Shown: positions 51,748 through 61,805, counted from the stretch's first letter. The stretch is 64,000 nt of DNA from Ruegeria arenilitoris (GCF_013035315.1 NZ_WQHP01000006.1:186001-250000); one strand, 5' to 3'. Made by a program: numbers and translations. The notes: a model not told the origin generated them from the sequence alone.

Positions 51748-52428
51748 ATGCTAGAAAATCTAAGCCTGCGCGGCGTTGAGATACCCGACGATCCGCAGAT
51801 CATTACCCAGAAAGTCAAACGATCCATCCTTGCCGAGCGTTACGAAAAGGACGAGGTAAATGGGCTGCCAAAGTTCATCGACCCCAAAGACAGGGTTGTG
51901 GAACTTGGGGCAGGGATAGGCTTTGTTTCATCATTTCTTGTCACGCAATTGGGTGTGCGTCACGTCATGTGCGTCGAAGCCAACCCGGTCCTGTGCGACT
52001 TTATCGGCCGTGTGCATACGGCCAATGACATCTCTGGTGTGAACGTCCTGAATGCCGTCGCACGGACCGATGGTCACGAAACTGGAACCGCCAAGTTCTA
52101 TGTGCGTGAACCGTTTTGGTCGTCTTCTTTGGATCAGTCGCCGGACTACGTGAAAGAGATCGGCGTTCCCGAATATCAATTGTCAGATTTGTTGAGCGAT
52201 TTCGACGCTAATGTTCTGATCGTCGACATTGAAGGGGGCGAGGCGCATCTTTTCGATGGGGCAGACCTTGCGAACGTGCAGAAAGTCTATCTTGAGGTTC
52301 ATACGCGCAAGATAGGAATGCGCGGGATCAAAAAGTGTTTTGATGATTTGTCGGCGCTTGGATTTGCATATGACCAGCGCGTCAGCTGTGGCGGCTCGGT
52401 CTTGTTTCGACGCGTCCGAGGCCGCTAG
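51748..52428 (+). CDS. FkbM-family methyltransferase
   Basis: This 226-aa SAM-dependent enzyme has motif I VVELGAGIGFVSSFLVTQLG and motif II VMCVEANPVLCDFI, then the FkbM-type EYQLSDLLSDFDANVLIVDIEGGEAHLFDGADL. FkbM proteins O-methylate polyketides or sugars, and many are of unknown target. ATG 51748 (MLENLSLRG) is chosen as start, and an upstream TTG at 51712 is weaker. A 12-base direct repeat lies in its leader. It stands alone, convergent with the DUF2125 gene. Confidence 0.82.
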   Translation: MLENLSLRGVEIPDDPQIITQKVKRSILAERYEKDEVNGLPKFIDPKDRVVELGAGIGFVSSFLVTQLGVRHVMCVEANPVLCDFIGRVHTANDISGVNVLNAVARTDGHETGTAKFYVREPFWSSSLDQSPDYVKEIGVPEYQLSDLLSDFDANVLIVDIEGGEAHLFDGADLANVQKVYLEVHTRKIGMRGIKKCFDDLSALGFAYDQRVSCGGSVLFRRVRGR

Positions 52429-52437
52429 CGAGGGTTA

Positions 52438-52459
52438 GGAAGGCAGCAACACGCCTTCC
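52438..52459. terminator. Hairpin between convergent FkbM and DUF2125 genes
   Basis: GGAAGGC (52438-52444) pairs with GCCTTCC (52453-52459) around eight bases. It sits 10 bases after one stop and 8 before the other. Only weak T content follows, so the terminator assignment is tentative. Confidence 0.5.
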
Positions 52460-52466
52460 CTTAACG

Positions 52467-53990
52467 TTACTTGATGCGTTGGCCGTTCGCCTTGATCTGA
52501 CCGTCCGCGGTGAATTCGATTTCCGACTTCAGCGTGTCTGGCGCGTCACCTGGCACCGCCATCAGGCCCATCATCATCCGGGCGCCCATTGCGTCGCTAT
52601 CGGATACCAGACCCATACCGATCAGCTTGTCGATCAAAGCGTTGGCTCCGACCAGTGTCAGCTTGGCTACGCCTGTCGGCGTGGGCATGCCATCAAACTC
52701 TTCGGTGTTTGTGTTGTCGAAGGTGAAATCGCCTTCACCGGTCAGTTTCGCTCCGACCAAAGAGACGAGCAATTCATTGATCTTGAGCGAGTGCAGTTCG
52801 CCTGGTTCCAAGTCCGACGCATCCAGTTCTTCAACTGCGGCCGGGTCAAAGATGTTCATCAACACTTTGGCGGTTCCGGTTGTGTCCAGCGCAATCGTCG
52901 CCGGGTCGCGCGGCAGGGCCTCTGCCGGGTCAAACATGCTCCACAGGACATCCGACATGGTGAAATCGGTCAGGTTCATCGCAAACCCAAACGGTTGAAT
53001 CTCTTCGGATTTCTGCACTGGGATTTCAAATTTGAGCCCTGCGCTTTCCATCGCGATTTCAATCGGGAACGGCAGATCGGCTGTCGTCACAGCGACTTTC
53101 GAGCTGTTTTGTTCGATATCATAGGCAAGACGCTGGGCGTCGATGCTGGCACCAAACTTGCCACCTTTGGATTCGCTGCCGACCGAGAATGCCTCGCCTT
53201 CGCTGGTACCGGCCATTGCCGTCTGGCCGGAGCCATAGGTGAACAGACCCGAGAATGAGAAACCTGCTTCGTATAAGGCCTCGGGATTCGTGATGTCGAA
53301 ATCAGAGGGGATAACGTTTGTGCCTTCAAACGCCAGATCGCTCATCGAACCGTCGATCTTTCCAGTATCGTCGCTTTCCGGATCCTGGAAAGCCAGATCG
53401 TATGTCATGCCAGCCGCGGTAAAGGTCTGGTCGATGTCACGGTTTTCGCCAATCTTCATGCGAGAACTGCCGGACAGATCGGTCATTCCAACATTTACGG
53501 CAAGCGCATCACCGGGCATTTCTTCGCCGTCTACGGTCACGCCGTTTAGTTTGATACCCAGCGTGTCCGCCGAATAATCATAGGTCATGTCCTCTTTCGA
53601 GCCGGAAACGACCATAGTCATACCCGTCTGCGAATAGTCGATATTGACCGCGAACTCTTCACCCTCGCCTTCGCCGGATACGGTCATCGGGAAATTCTCG
53701 GGGAAGCCGATATTGACCGTACCGTCGCCGTTTTCCGTCAATGTCATTTCAGGAACGACCATGCGGAAGGTTGCGCCCTCTTCCGGGATGTCCATCGAGA
53801 CGGTCATGTCTGCAATTGTAGTGACATTGCCCGCAACGGTTTCGTTCCCAGAAACGGTGTAACCCATCTGGCCCAGATAGGCTTTCCAGTCATTCCAGAC
53901 ATCCTGTGAGGTCAGATCGGCGAGAGCGCCTTGAGTGATAACGGCATAAGCCAAAACAGCACCGCAGCTGCGGCGAAGGAAAACGGACAT
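52467..53990 (-). CDS. DUF2125 exported protein
   Basis: This 507-aa protein has a signal peptide (about 1-24, ending GALA) and a long beta-rich mature part made of related strands such as GTVNIGFPENFPMTVSGEGEGEEFAVNIDYSQTGM. There is a C-terminal part with KINELLVSLVGAKLTGEGDF and ALIDKLIGMGLV. This matches DUF2125 proteins of Rhodobacterales, thought to be periplasmic and beta-sheet rich; the function is unknown. The repeats suggest an extended AsmA- or LolA-like lipid-handling fold, but that is only speculation. Confidence 0.8.
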   Translation of the reverse strand: MSVFLRRSCGAVLAYAVITQGALADLTSQDVWNDWKAYLGQMGYTVSGNETVAGNVTTIADMTVSMDIPEEGATFRMVVPEMTLTENGDGTVNIGFPENFPMTVSGEGEGEEFAVNIDYSQTGMTMVVSGSKEDMTYDYSADTLGIKLNGVTVDGEEMPGDALAVNVGMTDLSGSSRMKIGENRDIDQTFTAAGMTYDLAFQDPESDDTGKIDGSMSDLAFEGTNVIPSDFDITNPEALYEAGFSFSGLFTYGSGQTAMAGTSEGEAFSVGSESKGGKFGASIDAQRLAYDIEQNSSKVAVTTADLPFPIEIAMESAGLKFEIPVQKSEEIQPFGFAMNLTDFTMSDVLWSMFDPAEALPRDPATIALDTTGTAKVLMNIFDPAAVEELDASDLEPGELHSLKINELLVSLVGAKLTGEGDFTFDNTNTEEFDGMPTPTGVAKLTLVGANALIDKLIGMGLVSDSDAMGARMMMGLMAVPGDAPDTLKSEIEFTADGQIKANGQRIK

Positions 53991-54128
53991 TACAGTACCC
54001 TTCTAGATAAATTTGCCGGCATCGTCGTGTTTGTGGACCCGGGCGTCAAGGGGCAAGGACTGGACCATTTCCCCATTGACGGGGTAGAGATTCACACAAT
54101 TTCAAGCCGATGGAGGTAAAGGAACCAA

Positions 54129-54872
54129 ATGCAGGGAAAAACCGTACTGATAACTGGGGCCAGCCGGGGCATCGGAGCTGAGGCCGGGCGCGAATTTGCC
54201 GCAGCCGGAGCGAACGTGGCGCTGGTCGCCCGCAGCCAGGATCAGATCGATGCGCTGGCCGCCGCACTGGGTGAAAACGCAATCGCATTGCAATGCGACG
54301 TCAGCGATTTTGCGCAGGTGGAACAGGCGGTCGCGGATTGCGTTGACCGCTTTGGCGGGCTGGACGTTCTGATTGGGAATGCTGGTGTCATTGATCCAAT
54401 CTTTCATCTGTCAAACGCCGATGTCGCGGCCTGGGACAAGGCGATCGACATCAACCTCAAGGGCGTTTTCTACGGAATGCGTGCGGCGCTGCCCGTTATG
54501 CGCGCCGCGGGCGGCGGCACGATCCTGACCGTGTCATCCGGCGCGGCGTCGAACCCGGTTGAGGCGTGGAGCCACTATTGCGCTTCGAAAGCCGGGGCGA
54601 AGATGCTGACGGAATGTCTGCACCTCGAAGAGGCGATCCACGGCATCCGCGCCATGGGCCTGTCTCCGGGCACCGTGGCGACCGAAATGCAGCGTGTCAT
54701 CAAGGCCAGCGGCATCAACGCGGTCAGCCAATTGGACTGGAGTGACCATATCCCGGCCGATTGGCCCGCGAAGGCGCTGTTGTGGATGTGCACCGCGGAT
54801 GCGGACGAGTTTCTGGGCACCGAAATCTCGCTGCGCCGCGAGGACATACGACAAAGGGTTGGACTGACGTGA
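54129..54872 (+). CDS. Short-chain dehydrogenase/reductase (SDR)
   Basis: This 247-aa classical SDR uses NAD(P)H. It has the cofactor motif TGASRGIGAEAGR (about 9-21), the NAG motif as IGNAGVID, catalytic Ser in VSSGAAS and YxxxK as YCASKAGAK (about 152-156). The substrate is unknown. It is the first gene in a coupled trio with the enoyl-CoA hydratase and VOC genes (GTGA and ATGA overlaps), suggesting a short catabolic or detoxification pathway. Confidence 0.9.
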   Translation: MQGKTVLITGASRGIGAEAGREFAAAGANVALVARSQDQIDALAAALGENAIALQCDVSDFAQVEQAVADCVDRFGGLDVLIGNAGVIDPIFHLSNADVAAWDKAIDINLKGVFYGMRAALPVMRAAGGGTILTVSSGAASNPVEAWSHYCASKAGAKMLTECLHLEEAIHGIRAMGLSPGTVATEMQRVIKASGINAVSQLDWSDHIPADWPAKALLWMCTADADEFLGTEISLRREDIRQRVGLT

Positions 54873-55477
54873 TCGAACTGAACAAAGAAGACGGGTTGTG
54901 GATCGTCACACTGAACAATCCCGATAAGGCCAATGCCCTGACCGGCGCGATGTTGACTGAATTGGCTGAGATTGCCGAGTCCGCAACCGAGGCGCGCGCG
55001 CTGATCCTAACCGGGGCGGGCAGCGTGTTCAGCGCTGGCGCTGATCTAGCAGAGGCGCGCACTGGGCTAGCGACCTCGGACGTGTGGGAGCGATTGTCCG
55101 GCGCGATCGCGGCCTTGCCCTGTCTGACGGTTGCCGCGTTGAATGGAACCCTTGCAGGCGGAGCCAACGGAATGGTGCTGGCCTGCGACCTTCGCATCGC
55201 GGTCCCATCGGCCAAGTTCTTCTATCCCGTTATGAAGTTGGGGTTCTTGCCGCAACCCTCTGATCCTGCGCGCATGGCGGCTCTGATCGGTCCGGCCCGT
55301 ACCAAGATGATCCTAATGGCGGGGCAAAAGATCACGGCGGATGAGGCTTATGCTTTTGGATTGGTAGACCGCGTTGTGGCCCCTGATGAATTGATGCAGA
55401 CGGCCCGTGATCTGGTCGCCGACAGCATCGTTGCCGATCCCAAGATCGCGGCTGGTATCGCCGGGCTTTGCGCATGA
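54869..55477 (+). CDS. Enoyl-CoA hydratase/isomerase family protein
   Basis: This 202-aa crotonase-fold protein starts at GTG 54869 inside the SDR stop (GTGA). It has GAGSVFSAGADLAEAR (oxyanion-hole Gly/Ala) and LNGTLAGGANGMVLACDLRIAV, the signature of the family. It is shorter than typical hydratases (about 255 aa), lacking part of the C-terminal helical region. The usual catalytic Glu positions around GGANGM are not plainly seen, so it could be an isomerase or another crotonase. It is coupled to the VOC gene by ATGA. Confidence 0.85.
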   Translation: MIELNKEDGLWIVTLNNPDKANALTGAMLTELAEIAESATEARALILTGAGSVFSAGADLAEARTGLATSDVWERLSGAIAALPCLTVAALNGTLAGGANGMVLACDLRIAVPSAKFFYPVMKLGFLPQPSDPARMAALIGPARTKMILMAGQKITADEAYAFGLVDRVVAPDELMQTARDLVADSIVADPKIAAGIAGLCA

Positions 55478-56211
55478 GGCTGTCTGGCTTGCGATTGCGA
55501 GTCGCCGATCCCAAAAAACTGGCGTCGTTCTACACGGATGTTCTGAGCATGTCGGTTAGACAACAAGGGGTTAGTCTGCGGGTCGGCTATCCGGGGCAGG
55601 ATGCCGATTTGCTTTTGATGCCCGGCGACGGGGGCTACACGCATGACACTGGCCAACGCTATTGGAAGATCGGGATCACCGTACCGGATGTCGATCTGGC
55701 GGCCGCAGTCCTGCGCGACAAAGGGGTCGAGGGCTCGGAGCCCAGGCAGTTTCTGGACATTGGCTATATGTGCCACCTCAAAGACCCTGAGGGCTTTGTG
55801 ATCGAATTGCTGCAACACGATTTCGAAGAAAACCGCCCGGAAAATGCGGCGGACCCCGATGCGCCCTTTGCCAAGGCCTGCATCGGCCAGATCACTCTAC
55901 GCACCGGAGATATTGCAGCGGAGGATGCGTTCTATCAGGCGCAGGGCATGCGTCTGCTTTCAATGCAGGATGTCGAACCATACGGATTCGACCTGCATTT
56001 TTACGCTTTCACTGATGATGTGCCACCGAACCCCGATCTTTGGGCCGTAGAGAACCGCGAGTGGCTGTGGAAACGCGCTTACACGGCGCTCGAATTTCAG
56101 CACGTCGCTGGTGCCCGGTTTGCCAATGTGCCGGACTACGGCGGATTAGAAGTTGAAGGGCTTGCCGCGCCCGCGCGGGATGCCTTTGGCGATCCGGTGA
56201 ACCCAGGCTGA
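55474..56211 (+). CDS. VOC-superfamily (glyoxalase-like) protein
   Basis: This 245-aa protein has two vicinal-oxygen-chelate modules: MRLSGLRLRVADPKKLASFYTDVLSMSV to GFVIELLQHDFEE (1-115), and IGQITLRTGDIAAEDAFYQAQGMRLLS onward (about 130-235). Metal ligands such as Glu in FVIELL and His in DLHFYAFT or LEFQHV are possible. The family includes glyoxalases, ring-cleaving dioxygenases and resistance proteins. It ends the SDR-hydratase-VOC operon and its substrate is unknown. Confidence 0.8.
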   Translation: MRLSGLRLRVADPKKLASFYTDVLSMSVRQQGVSLRVGYPGQDADLLLMPGDGGYTHDTGQRYWKIGITVPDVDLAAAVLRDKGVEGSEPRQFLDIGYMCHLKDPEGFVIELLQHDFEENRPENAADPDAPFAKACIGQITLRTGDIAAEDAFYQAQGMRLLSMQDVEPYGFDLHFYAFTDDVPPNPDLWAVENREWLWKRAYTALEFQHVAGARFANVPDYGGLEVEGLAAPARDAFGDPVNPG

Positions 56212-56508
56212 TCAGCGTCCACGCCGCTTGCCCGGTACTTTCGAGCGAAATCCGGGTGGGCGCTTGCGGACCCAGTTCAGGAATTTCTCAAGCCGGGGAT
56301 GAGCGCGCAGCGCCTCGACCGTGTTGAAACTGCGGGCCAGTTCCGCTTCGGTCAGGGTCGCGTGCACTTCTTTATGGCAAATCTGATGCAGCAGGACCGT
56401 GGGTCCGCCCTTGCCCCCTTTGAGTTTTGGGATCAGATGGTGCAGGCTGCCAGCCCCATCGGGGATCGGGCGGTCGCAAAGCGGGCAGATCGGATCGCTG
56501 TTCGTCAT
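56212..56508 (-). CDS. Small HNH-endonuclease domain protein
   Basis: This 98-aa protein has an HNH-type zinc motif: CPLCDRPIPDGAGSLHHLIPKLKGGKGG and VLLHQICHKEVHATLTEAELA. Cys pairs with spacing CxxC lie at the start, and HH is the catalytic pair. The C-terminus is basic (KKFLNWVRKRPPGFRSKVPGKRRGR type), which may bind DNA. ATG 56508 is preferred because the domain begins right there. It is divergent from the flavoprotein gene by 48 bases. There are no signs of a mobile element or restriction system around it. Confidence 0.75.
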   Translation of the reverse strand: MTNSDPICPLCDRPIPDGAGSLHHLIPKLKGGKGGPTVLLHQICHKEVHATLTEAELARSFNTVEALRAHPRLEKFLNWVRKRPPGFRSKVPGKRRGR

Positions 56509-56556
56509 GGCATGGATAAAGTTGCGCCGGGTGGTGCGAAAGGCAAGAGGGCGGGG

Positions 56557-57726
56557 ATGGCACAGGCATTGGTGATCGGCGGCGGACCCGCGGGCCTGAT
56601 GGCGGCTGAGGAATTGGCCAAAGCCGGGCATGCCGTTCTGGTGGCCGAGGCCAAGCCGTCGTTGGCCCGGAAGTTCCTGATGGCTGGGAAATCCGGGCTG
56701 AACCTGACCAAGAACGAACCGTTTGAGACTCTGATGTCCTCCTATGCCGAGGCCACGGACTGGTTGCGTCCGATGATTGCAGAATTCGACGCCTCGGATG
56801 TGCAAACATGGGCGCAGGGGCTTGGGCAAGAGTTGTTCACCGGTTCGACCGGACGCGTGTTTCCAAAAGTGATGAAAGCCTCGCCGCTTTTGCGAGCATG
56901 GCTCGAAAGGTTGGGCGCTGCGGGCGTGCAGGTCAGAACGCGCTGGCGCTGGGTAGGGTGGGACGACAGACGGTCCATTTTTGACACGCCCGACGGCAGG
57001 CAAGGAATCAACGCGGATGTGACTGTTCTGGCGCTGGGCGGGGCAAGCTGGGCGCGGTTGGGATCGGACGGAGCATGGGCGCCTATGCTACGAGGCAAAG
57101 GTGTCGCGCTTACTCCATTCGCGCCTGCAAACTCGGCCATTTCTGTCGACTGGAGCCCGCATATGCAGCCTCATTTTGGCGCGGCGTTGAAGTCAGTCCG
57201 CTGGATGGCCGGAGAATTGGAAAGCCGGGGTGAGGCTGTGATCTCGGCCACAGGTCTGGAGGGCGGGGGGCTTTATTCCCTGACCCCGGCGTTGCGGGCG
57301 GGCGCGGGTTTGTTCGTCGATTTGGTCCCGGATGTGACTGAATCCGCCTTGCAGGCGCGGATTGAGGCCAAACGCGCGAAAAAAACGACGTCGCAATGGC
57401 TTAAGAAGTCTCTGAAACTGCCGCCGCAGAAAATCGCGCTGTTTCATGAGATGACCCAGCGGGGCGCTGAGCTCACTGCATTGAGACGCCTTCCCATTCT
57501 CGGTGCAGGCCTTCGCCCCATGGACGAAGCCATTTCCACCGCTGGTGGTGTGGCGCGGTCCGCGTTGAATGATGGCCTGATGCTGACCGGATGCCCCGGT
57601 TTGTTCTGCGCGGGCGAGATGTTGGATTGGGAGGCCCCGACCGGGGGCTATTTGCTGACGGCCTGTCTGGCCACGGGCCGTTGGGCTGGACGCAACGCTG
57701 CGGAATGGCTTGATCGGACCGCTTAG
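56557..57726 (+). CDS. TIGR03862-type NAD(P)/FAD flavoprotein (HI0933/BaiN-like)
   Basis: This 389-aa flavoprotein begins MAQALVIGGGPAGLMAAEELAKAG, the FAD-binding GxGxxG motif. It has GKSGLNLTKNEP, the GAAGVQVRTRWRWVGW segment, LALGGASWARLGSDG and a C-terminal GEMLDWEAPTGGYLLTACLATGRWAGRNAAEW. This is the pattern of the HI0933/BaiN-like family (TIGR03862 subgroup). The reaction in this organism is unknown. ATG 56512 is a possible alternative start. It overlaps the convergent holA gene by four bases. Confidence 0.85.
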   Translation: MAQALVIGGGPAGLMAAEELAKAGHAVLVAEAKPSLARKFLMAGKSGLNLTKNEPFETLMSSYAEATDWLRPMIAEFDASDVQTWAQGLGQELFTGSTGRVFPKVMKASPLLRAWLERLGAAGVQVRTRWRWVGWDDRRSIFDTPDGRQGINADVTVLALGGASWARLGSDGAWAPMLRGKGVALTPFAPANSAISVDWSPHMQPHFGAALKSVRWMAGELESRGEAVISATGLEGGGLYSLTPALRAGAGLFVDLVPDVTESALQARIEAKRAKKTTSQWLKKSLKLPPQKIALFHEMTQRGAELTALRRLPILGAGLRPMDEAISTAGGVARSALNDGLMLTGCPGLFCAGEMLDWEAPTGGYLLTACLATGRWAGRNAAEWLDRTA

Positions 57727-58751
57727 CGCGTACGCGCCAGCATCGCCAGACGGATCATTGCCCGTTCAACCAAGGCCATCGCGGGGGCTGTTTGCCCGGC
57801 AGAGCGCAGCGACAGGTCCGTATCGGTCAGAACCGTCAAAGCAGTTTGCAATTTCGGCGCGCCCCATCCCTGCGCCTGACGCAGAATGCGGTCGCGACGC
57901 TTGCCGTAGACCGGCGGGCGCAGCTTGCCGATCCCCTGAGCTGTCCCGCCGGGATCGGAGGCGCAGGCATAAAGTGTCCGAAAATGTCGGGTGGCGCCGA
58001 TACACAGGCTGACCGCATTGGTACCTTGCGATTGAAGACGCCGGATCAGCGGCCCGATCTCACCCGCGCGCCCCTCGGCCACCACGTTCAGCACATCGTC
58101 CAGAGCCGCCTCGGTCGAGCGGGGCGCGCAGGCTTCGATATCCTCGATCGTCAGTTCCGAACTGTCGCCTCGTTTGTAAAGTGACAACTTCTCAATGGTT
58201 TGGGTGAAATCACCGGGGCTGATGCCGGTCGCCAATTCGGTGATCGCAGACATCGAGTCGCGGGGGATATTCTGCAAGCCGGCCTCGGACAGAATCCGTT
58301 CGACCTCGGCCCGCGATGGAGGATCGTCATAGATTCCAACCGCATAAGCCGAAGGGTGCGTTTCGAACGCTTTGCGGATTTTTGAGCTGGCTTTGAGCTG
58401 CCCTGCTGTCACGATGACTTGGGCGTCTCCGGGAACCCAATCTTCCAAAGCGGCCAAGATTGCCGGTGCGGCTGTGTCGGTTGTGTCTTCGACAAATACC
58501 GCGCGCGGTCCGGGAAAGAAGCCAACCGCCTTGACCGCATCCAGCAGCAAAGCGGGATCACCCCGCAAGTCAGCGCCGGGCAGTCGAGTCAGGCGCATTT
58601 CCTCTTCGGCACTTGCGCCCAGCAAAGCGGCCAGAACCTGCTGCCGCTTTAACGCGACCCGCATCGCGTCTGCGCCGTAAATCAGCAGCCCGGTCTTGTC
58701 CGCATCGGGTTTTGAAAAATACCCATCGGCCTCGCGCGGGCTCAGCTTCAT
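57723..58751 (-). CDS. holA: DNA polymerase III delta subunit HolA
   Basis: This 342-aa clamp-loader subunit opens the beta sliding clamp. The N-terminal AAA-like domain has KTGLLIYGADAMRVALKRQQVLAALLG, where the P-loop is degenerate as normal for delta, and PRAVFVEDTTD. The domain II and III helices run to the C-terminus (YGKRRDRILRQAQGWG). It starts four bases inside the end of lptE and ends convergent with the flavoprotein gene. The leuS-lptE-holA order is common in alphaproteobacteria. Confidence 0.93.
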   Translation of the reverse strand: MKLSPREADGYFSKPDADKTGLLIYGADAMRVALKRQQVLAALLGASAEEEMRLTRLPGADLRGDPALLLDAVKAVGFFPGPRAVFVEDTTDTAAPAILAALEDWVPGDAQVIVTAGQLKASSKIRKAFETHPSAYAVGIYDDPPSRAEVERILSEAGLQNIPRDSMSAITELATGISPGDFTQTIEKLSLYKRGDSSELTIEDIEACAPRSTEAALDDVLNVVAEGRAGEIGPLIRRLQSQGTNAVSLCIGATRHFRTLYACASDPGGTAQGIGKLRPPVYGKRRDRILRQAQGWGAPKLQTALTVLTDTDLSLRSAGQTAPAMALVERAMIRLAMLARTR

Positions 58752-59239
58752 GCGGACAGGCCCGGTGTGGCGTACAGGCGGGTGATGATCTGGTCCGACA
58801 ACAGCACCATCAGGCGCTCCGTCGCGTCGCGTTCACTGGCCAGTGTCGACACGGTGGAACCCGCAGCTGAGTATCCCACGAAATCGGTGACTGTGCCTGA
58901 GGCAAGAATCTGACCGGTTGCGTTCGATCTAAGCGCATAGTTTGCGGTTCCATTAATGGTAAGTCTGTTGGTTTCGTTCGTGGTGGTGATAGCCGCAGCA
59001 ACGGTCCTTGTCCGTACCGAAACATCCAGTTTGTATTCGCTGCCGGATGTCGCGCTGCGTCCTAGCTTTTGTTCCAAATCCTCGACCAGAAGGTAGCTGG
59101 TGACCGTGTTTGGCTCGGACACAGCTACGCGGCCAAAAAGCGCTGAGCCTGCTCCGCCCGGAGCATACACAGGCTCAAACCCGCAAGCGGCAAGCGCCAG
59201 CGGCATCAACAACAGGGTTCTGCGATCAAACGACGACAT
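58748..59239 (-). CDS. lptE: LPS-assembly lipoprotein LptE
   Basis: This 163-aa outer-membrane lipoprotein plugs the LptD barrel to export lipopolysaccharide. It has a lipoprotein signal with lipobox LAAC ([19 protein letters not shown], Cys about 19), and the characteristic [10 protein letters not shown] after the Cys. The mature domain includes [20 protein letters not shown] and an [15 protein letters not shown] strand pair. It overlaps leuS by 14 bases and holA by four. Confidence 0.92.
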   Translation of the reverse strand: MSSFDRRTLLLMPLALAACGFEPVYAPGGAGSALFGRVAVSEPNTVTSYLLVEDLEQKLGRSATSGSEYKLDVSVRTRTVAAAITTTNETNRLTINGTANYALRSNATGQILASGTVTDFVGYSAAGSTVSTLASERDATERLMVLLSDQIITRLYATPGLSA

Positions 59240-61760
59240 TCACGATACGGCCCGGTACAACGATCACTTTTTTCGGCGCATTACCATCCAGCGCCTTTTG
59301 TACAGCTTCGGTGCTGAGCGCGATTTTTTCAACCTCGTCCTTAGCCATATCCTTGGCGACGCTGATTTCCGCGCGGCGTTTGCCGTTGATCTGGATCGGA
59401 AGGGTCACGGTGTCGTCGACCAGCATGGCTTCATCGGCGACGGGCCATGCGGCGGTGGCGACCAGTCCTTCTCCGCCCAACAGCTGCCACAGCTCTTCGG
59501 ACAGGTGCGGGGTCATGGGTGACATCAGCTGTGCCAGCGTTTTGGCTGCTTCGCGCTTGGCCGCGGTTCCGGCCTTGGATTTGGCCAGAGTGTTGGTGAA
59601 TGCGTAAAGCTTAGCGATCGAGGCGTTGAAGCCAAAGGATTCGACGCCGCCGGTCACGTCATGGATGGCTTTGTGCATCTCGCGCAGCAAGGTTTCGTCT
59701 TCAGCGTTGGCCGGAACGTCCGACTCGGCAATCTCCGAGGCGATGCGGTGCACGCGGCTGAGGTGCTTGAATGCGGCTTCGGCCCCGGATGCTGTCCATT
59801 CAACGTCCCGCTCAGGCGGCGAATCGGACAGCACGAACCAGCGCGCAGTGTCGGCACCGAAGGCCGAGATGATGCTGACCGGGTCGACCACGTTCTTCTT
59901 GGATTTCGACATTTTGGCCGAGGGGATGATCTCGACCTCAGTGCCGTCAGCCAGTTTTCCGTCGGTCACGTCCTCGGGCAGGTGATAGACCGGGCGGCCA
60001 TTGGCGTCGCGGGTCTGGTAGATCTCATGTGTCACCATGCCTTGGGTGAACAGCGCATCGAAGGGTTCGATGGCTTTTTTCGGCAGGTGGCCAGTGATGT
60101 TCATCGCCCGTGCGAAGAAACGGGAATAAAGCAGATGCAGAATCGCGTGCTCAATCCCGCCGATGTACTGGTCGACATTCATCCAGTATTCAGCCTCGGC
60201 CAGGTCGGTCGGTGTTTCAGCGCGCGGGGCGGTGAAACGGGCGAAGTACCAGGACGAATCGACGAAGGTGTCCATCGTGTCGGTTTCACGTTTGGCCGGC
60301 GCACCGCATTTCGGGCAGGAACAATCGCGCCACGTCGGGTGGCGGTCCAGCGGATTGCCCGGTTTGTCAAAGGTCACATCATCGGGCAGTTGAACCGGCA
60401 GGTTCTCTTTCTTCTCAGGCACCACACCGCAGCTGTCGCAATGAACGACGGGAATCGGGCAACCCCAATAGCGTTGGCGGCTGAGGCCCCAGTCGCGAAG
60501 CCGGTATTTGGTGACGCCTTCGCCCCAACCAGCCTTTTCGGCGAAATCGACTGTGGTGTTGATTGCCTCGTCACCGGTCGCCTCGGTCAGGCCTGCGAAA
60601 TGGTTCACCCAACGGACTTTTTCGGTCTTTGGCGGCACAAATGCGATCTTGTCGACCGGAGTGTCGTCATCCAAGGCAAAGAAGGTGTCCACCACGGGCA
60701 GGCCGTATTTGCGGCAGAAATCGAGGTCGCGCTGGTCATGGGCCGGGCAAGCAAAGATTGCGCCAGTGCCGTAGTCCATCAGGATGAAGTTCGCGATCCA
60801 GACTGGCAGCTCCCAGTTCGGGTCCAGCGGATGCTTGACCTTGATCCCGGTGTCATAACCCAGCTTCTCAGCGGTCTCGATGGCCTCTTCGGTCGTGCCA
60901 CCCTTGCGGCATTCGGCAACGAACGCGGCAACCTCTGGGTTTTCAGCTTCCAGCTGCTTGGCAATTGGGTGATCCGGCGAGATGCCGACAAAAGATGCGC
61001 CGAGCAGCGTATCGGGCCGAGTCGTATAGACGGTGATCGGCTCACCTCCGTCGGTGCGTTCAAACCCGAATTGAAGGCCGCGCGATTTGCCGATCCAGTT
61101 CTCCTGCATCAGGCGCACCTTCGCAGGCCAGTTGTCGAGCGTATCAAGTGCGTCCAGCAATTCCTCGGAATAATCGCTGATCTTGAAGAACCACTGCGTC
61201 AGCTCCCGGCGTTCCACCAGCGCGCCCGAGCGCCAGCCGCGCCCGTTTTCCACCTGTTCGTTGGCCAGAACGGTCATGTCGACCGGATCCCAGTTCACCA
61301 CGGCGTTTTTGCGGTAAACCAGTCCGGCTTCGAGCATATCCAGGAACAGCGCCTGCTGCTGGCCGTAATATTCGGGGTCGCAGGTGGCGAACTCGCGGGA
61401 CCAGTCGATAGACAGGCCCAGAGGCTTCATCTGACCGCGCATGTCGGCAATGTTGCCATAGGTCCAGTCTTTCGGATGGCCGCCAATGGCCATTGCCGCG
61501 TTTTCCGCAGGCATTCCGAAAGCGTCCCAGCCCATCGGGTGCAGCACGTTATGGCCGGTCGCCAGTTTGTGCCGCGCGATTACGTCGCCCATCGTATAGT
61601 TGCGCACATGCCCCATATGGATCCGGCCAGAGGGGTAGGGGAACATCTCAAGCACGTAGTATTTCGGCTTGTCCACCTTGTGGCTGGCGGTGAAGATTCC
61701 GGCCTTGTCCCAGGCTTCCTGCCATTTTGCTTCGATTTCGTTGGCCGAGTAGCGCGACAT
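59226..61760 (-). CDS. leuS: Leucyl-tRNA synthetase LeuS
   Basis: This 844-aa class I synthetase attaches leucine to its tRNA. The HIGH motif appears as HMGH in [14 protein letters not shown] (about residues 43-56) and KMSKS in [14 protein letters not shown] (about 617-630). The CP1 editing domain (about 220-420) includes [13 protein letters not shown], a hydrolytic proofreading motif, and [17 protein letters not shown] Cys-rich zinc region follows ([25 protein letters not shown]). It heads the leuS-lptE-holA operon, and a terminator precedes it for the DUF3576 gene. Confidence 0.97.
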   Translation of the reverse strand: MSRYSANEIEAKWQEAWDKAGIFTASHKVDKPKYYVLEMFPYPSGRIHMGHVRNYTMGDVIARHKLATGHNVLHPMGWDAFGMPAENAAMAIGGHPKDWTYGNIADMRGQMKPLGLSIDWSREFATCDPEYYGQQQALFLDMLEAGLVYRKNAVVNWDPVDMTVLANEQVENGRGWRSGALVERRELTQWFFKISDYSEELLDALDTLDNWPAKVRLMQENWIGKSRGLQFGFERTDGGEPITVYTTRPDTLLGASFVGISPDHPIAKQLEAENPEVAAFVAECRKGGTTEEAIETAEKLGYDTGIKVKHPLDPNWELPVWIANFILMDYGTGAIFACPAHDQRDLDFCRKYGLPVVDTFFALDDDTPVDKIAFVPPKTEKVRWVNHFAGLTEATGDEAINTTVDFAEKAGWGEGVTKYRLRDWGLSRQRYWGCPIPVVHCDSCGVVPEKKENLPVQLPDDVTFDKPGNPLDRHPTWRDCSCPKCGAPAKRETDTMDTFVDSSWYFARFTAPRAETPTDLAEAEYWMNVDQYIGGIEHAILHLLYSRFFARAMNITGHLPKKAIEPFDALFTQGMVTHEIYQTRDANGRPVYHLPEDVTDGKLADGTEVEIIPSAKMSKSKKNVVDPVSIISAFGADTARWFVLSDSPPERDVEWTASGAEAAFKHLSRVHRIASEIAESDVPANAEDETLLREMHKAIHDVTGGVESFGFNASIAKLYAFTNTLAKSKAGTAAKREAAKTLAQLMSPMTPHLSEELWQLLGGEGLVATAAWPVADEAMLVDDTVTLPIQINGKRRAEISVAKDMAKDEVEKIALSTEAVQKALDGNAPKKVIVVPGRIVNVVV

Positions 61761-61780
61761 GGTGCGGTCCTTCGTGAATG

Positions 61781-61805
61781 AAAACGCCGGGCATGAACCC
61801 GGCGT
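61781..61805 (-). terminator. Rho-independent terminator of the DUF3576 gene
   Basis: CGCCGGG (61785-61791) pairs with CCCGGCG (61798-61804) around six bases, and on the minus strand the stem runs into TTTT. It lies between the DUF3576 gene and leuS. Confidence 0.7.

Noticed and set aside
56212-56508. HNH gene as sign of a mobile element or restriction system
   Set aside because: No integrase, terminase, methyltransferase partner, repeats or composition change lie around it.
59661-61781. Very long open frame of 706 codons on the plus strand
   Set aside because: It is exactly antisense to leuS, has no family features, and is a by-product of codon bias in GC-rich DNA.
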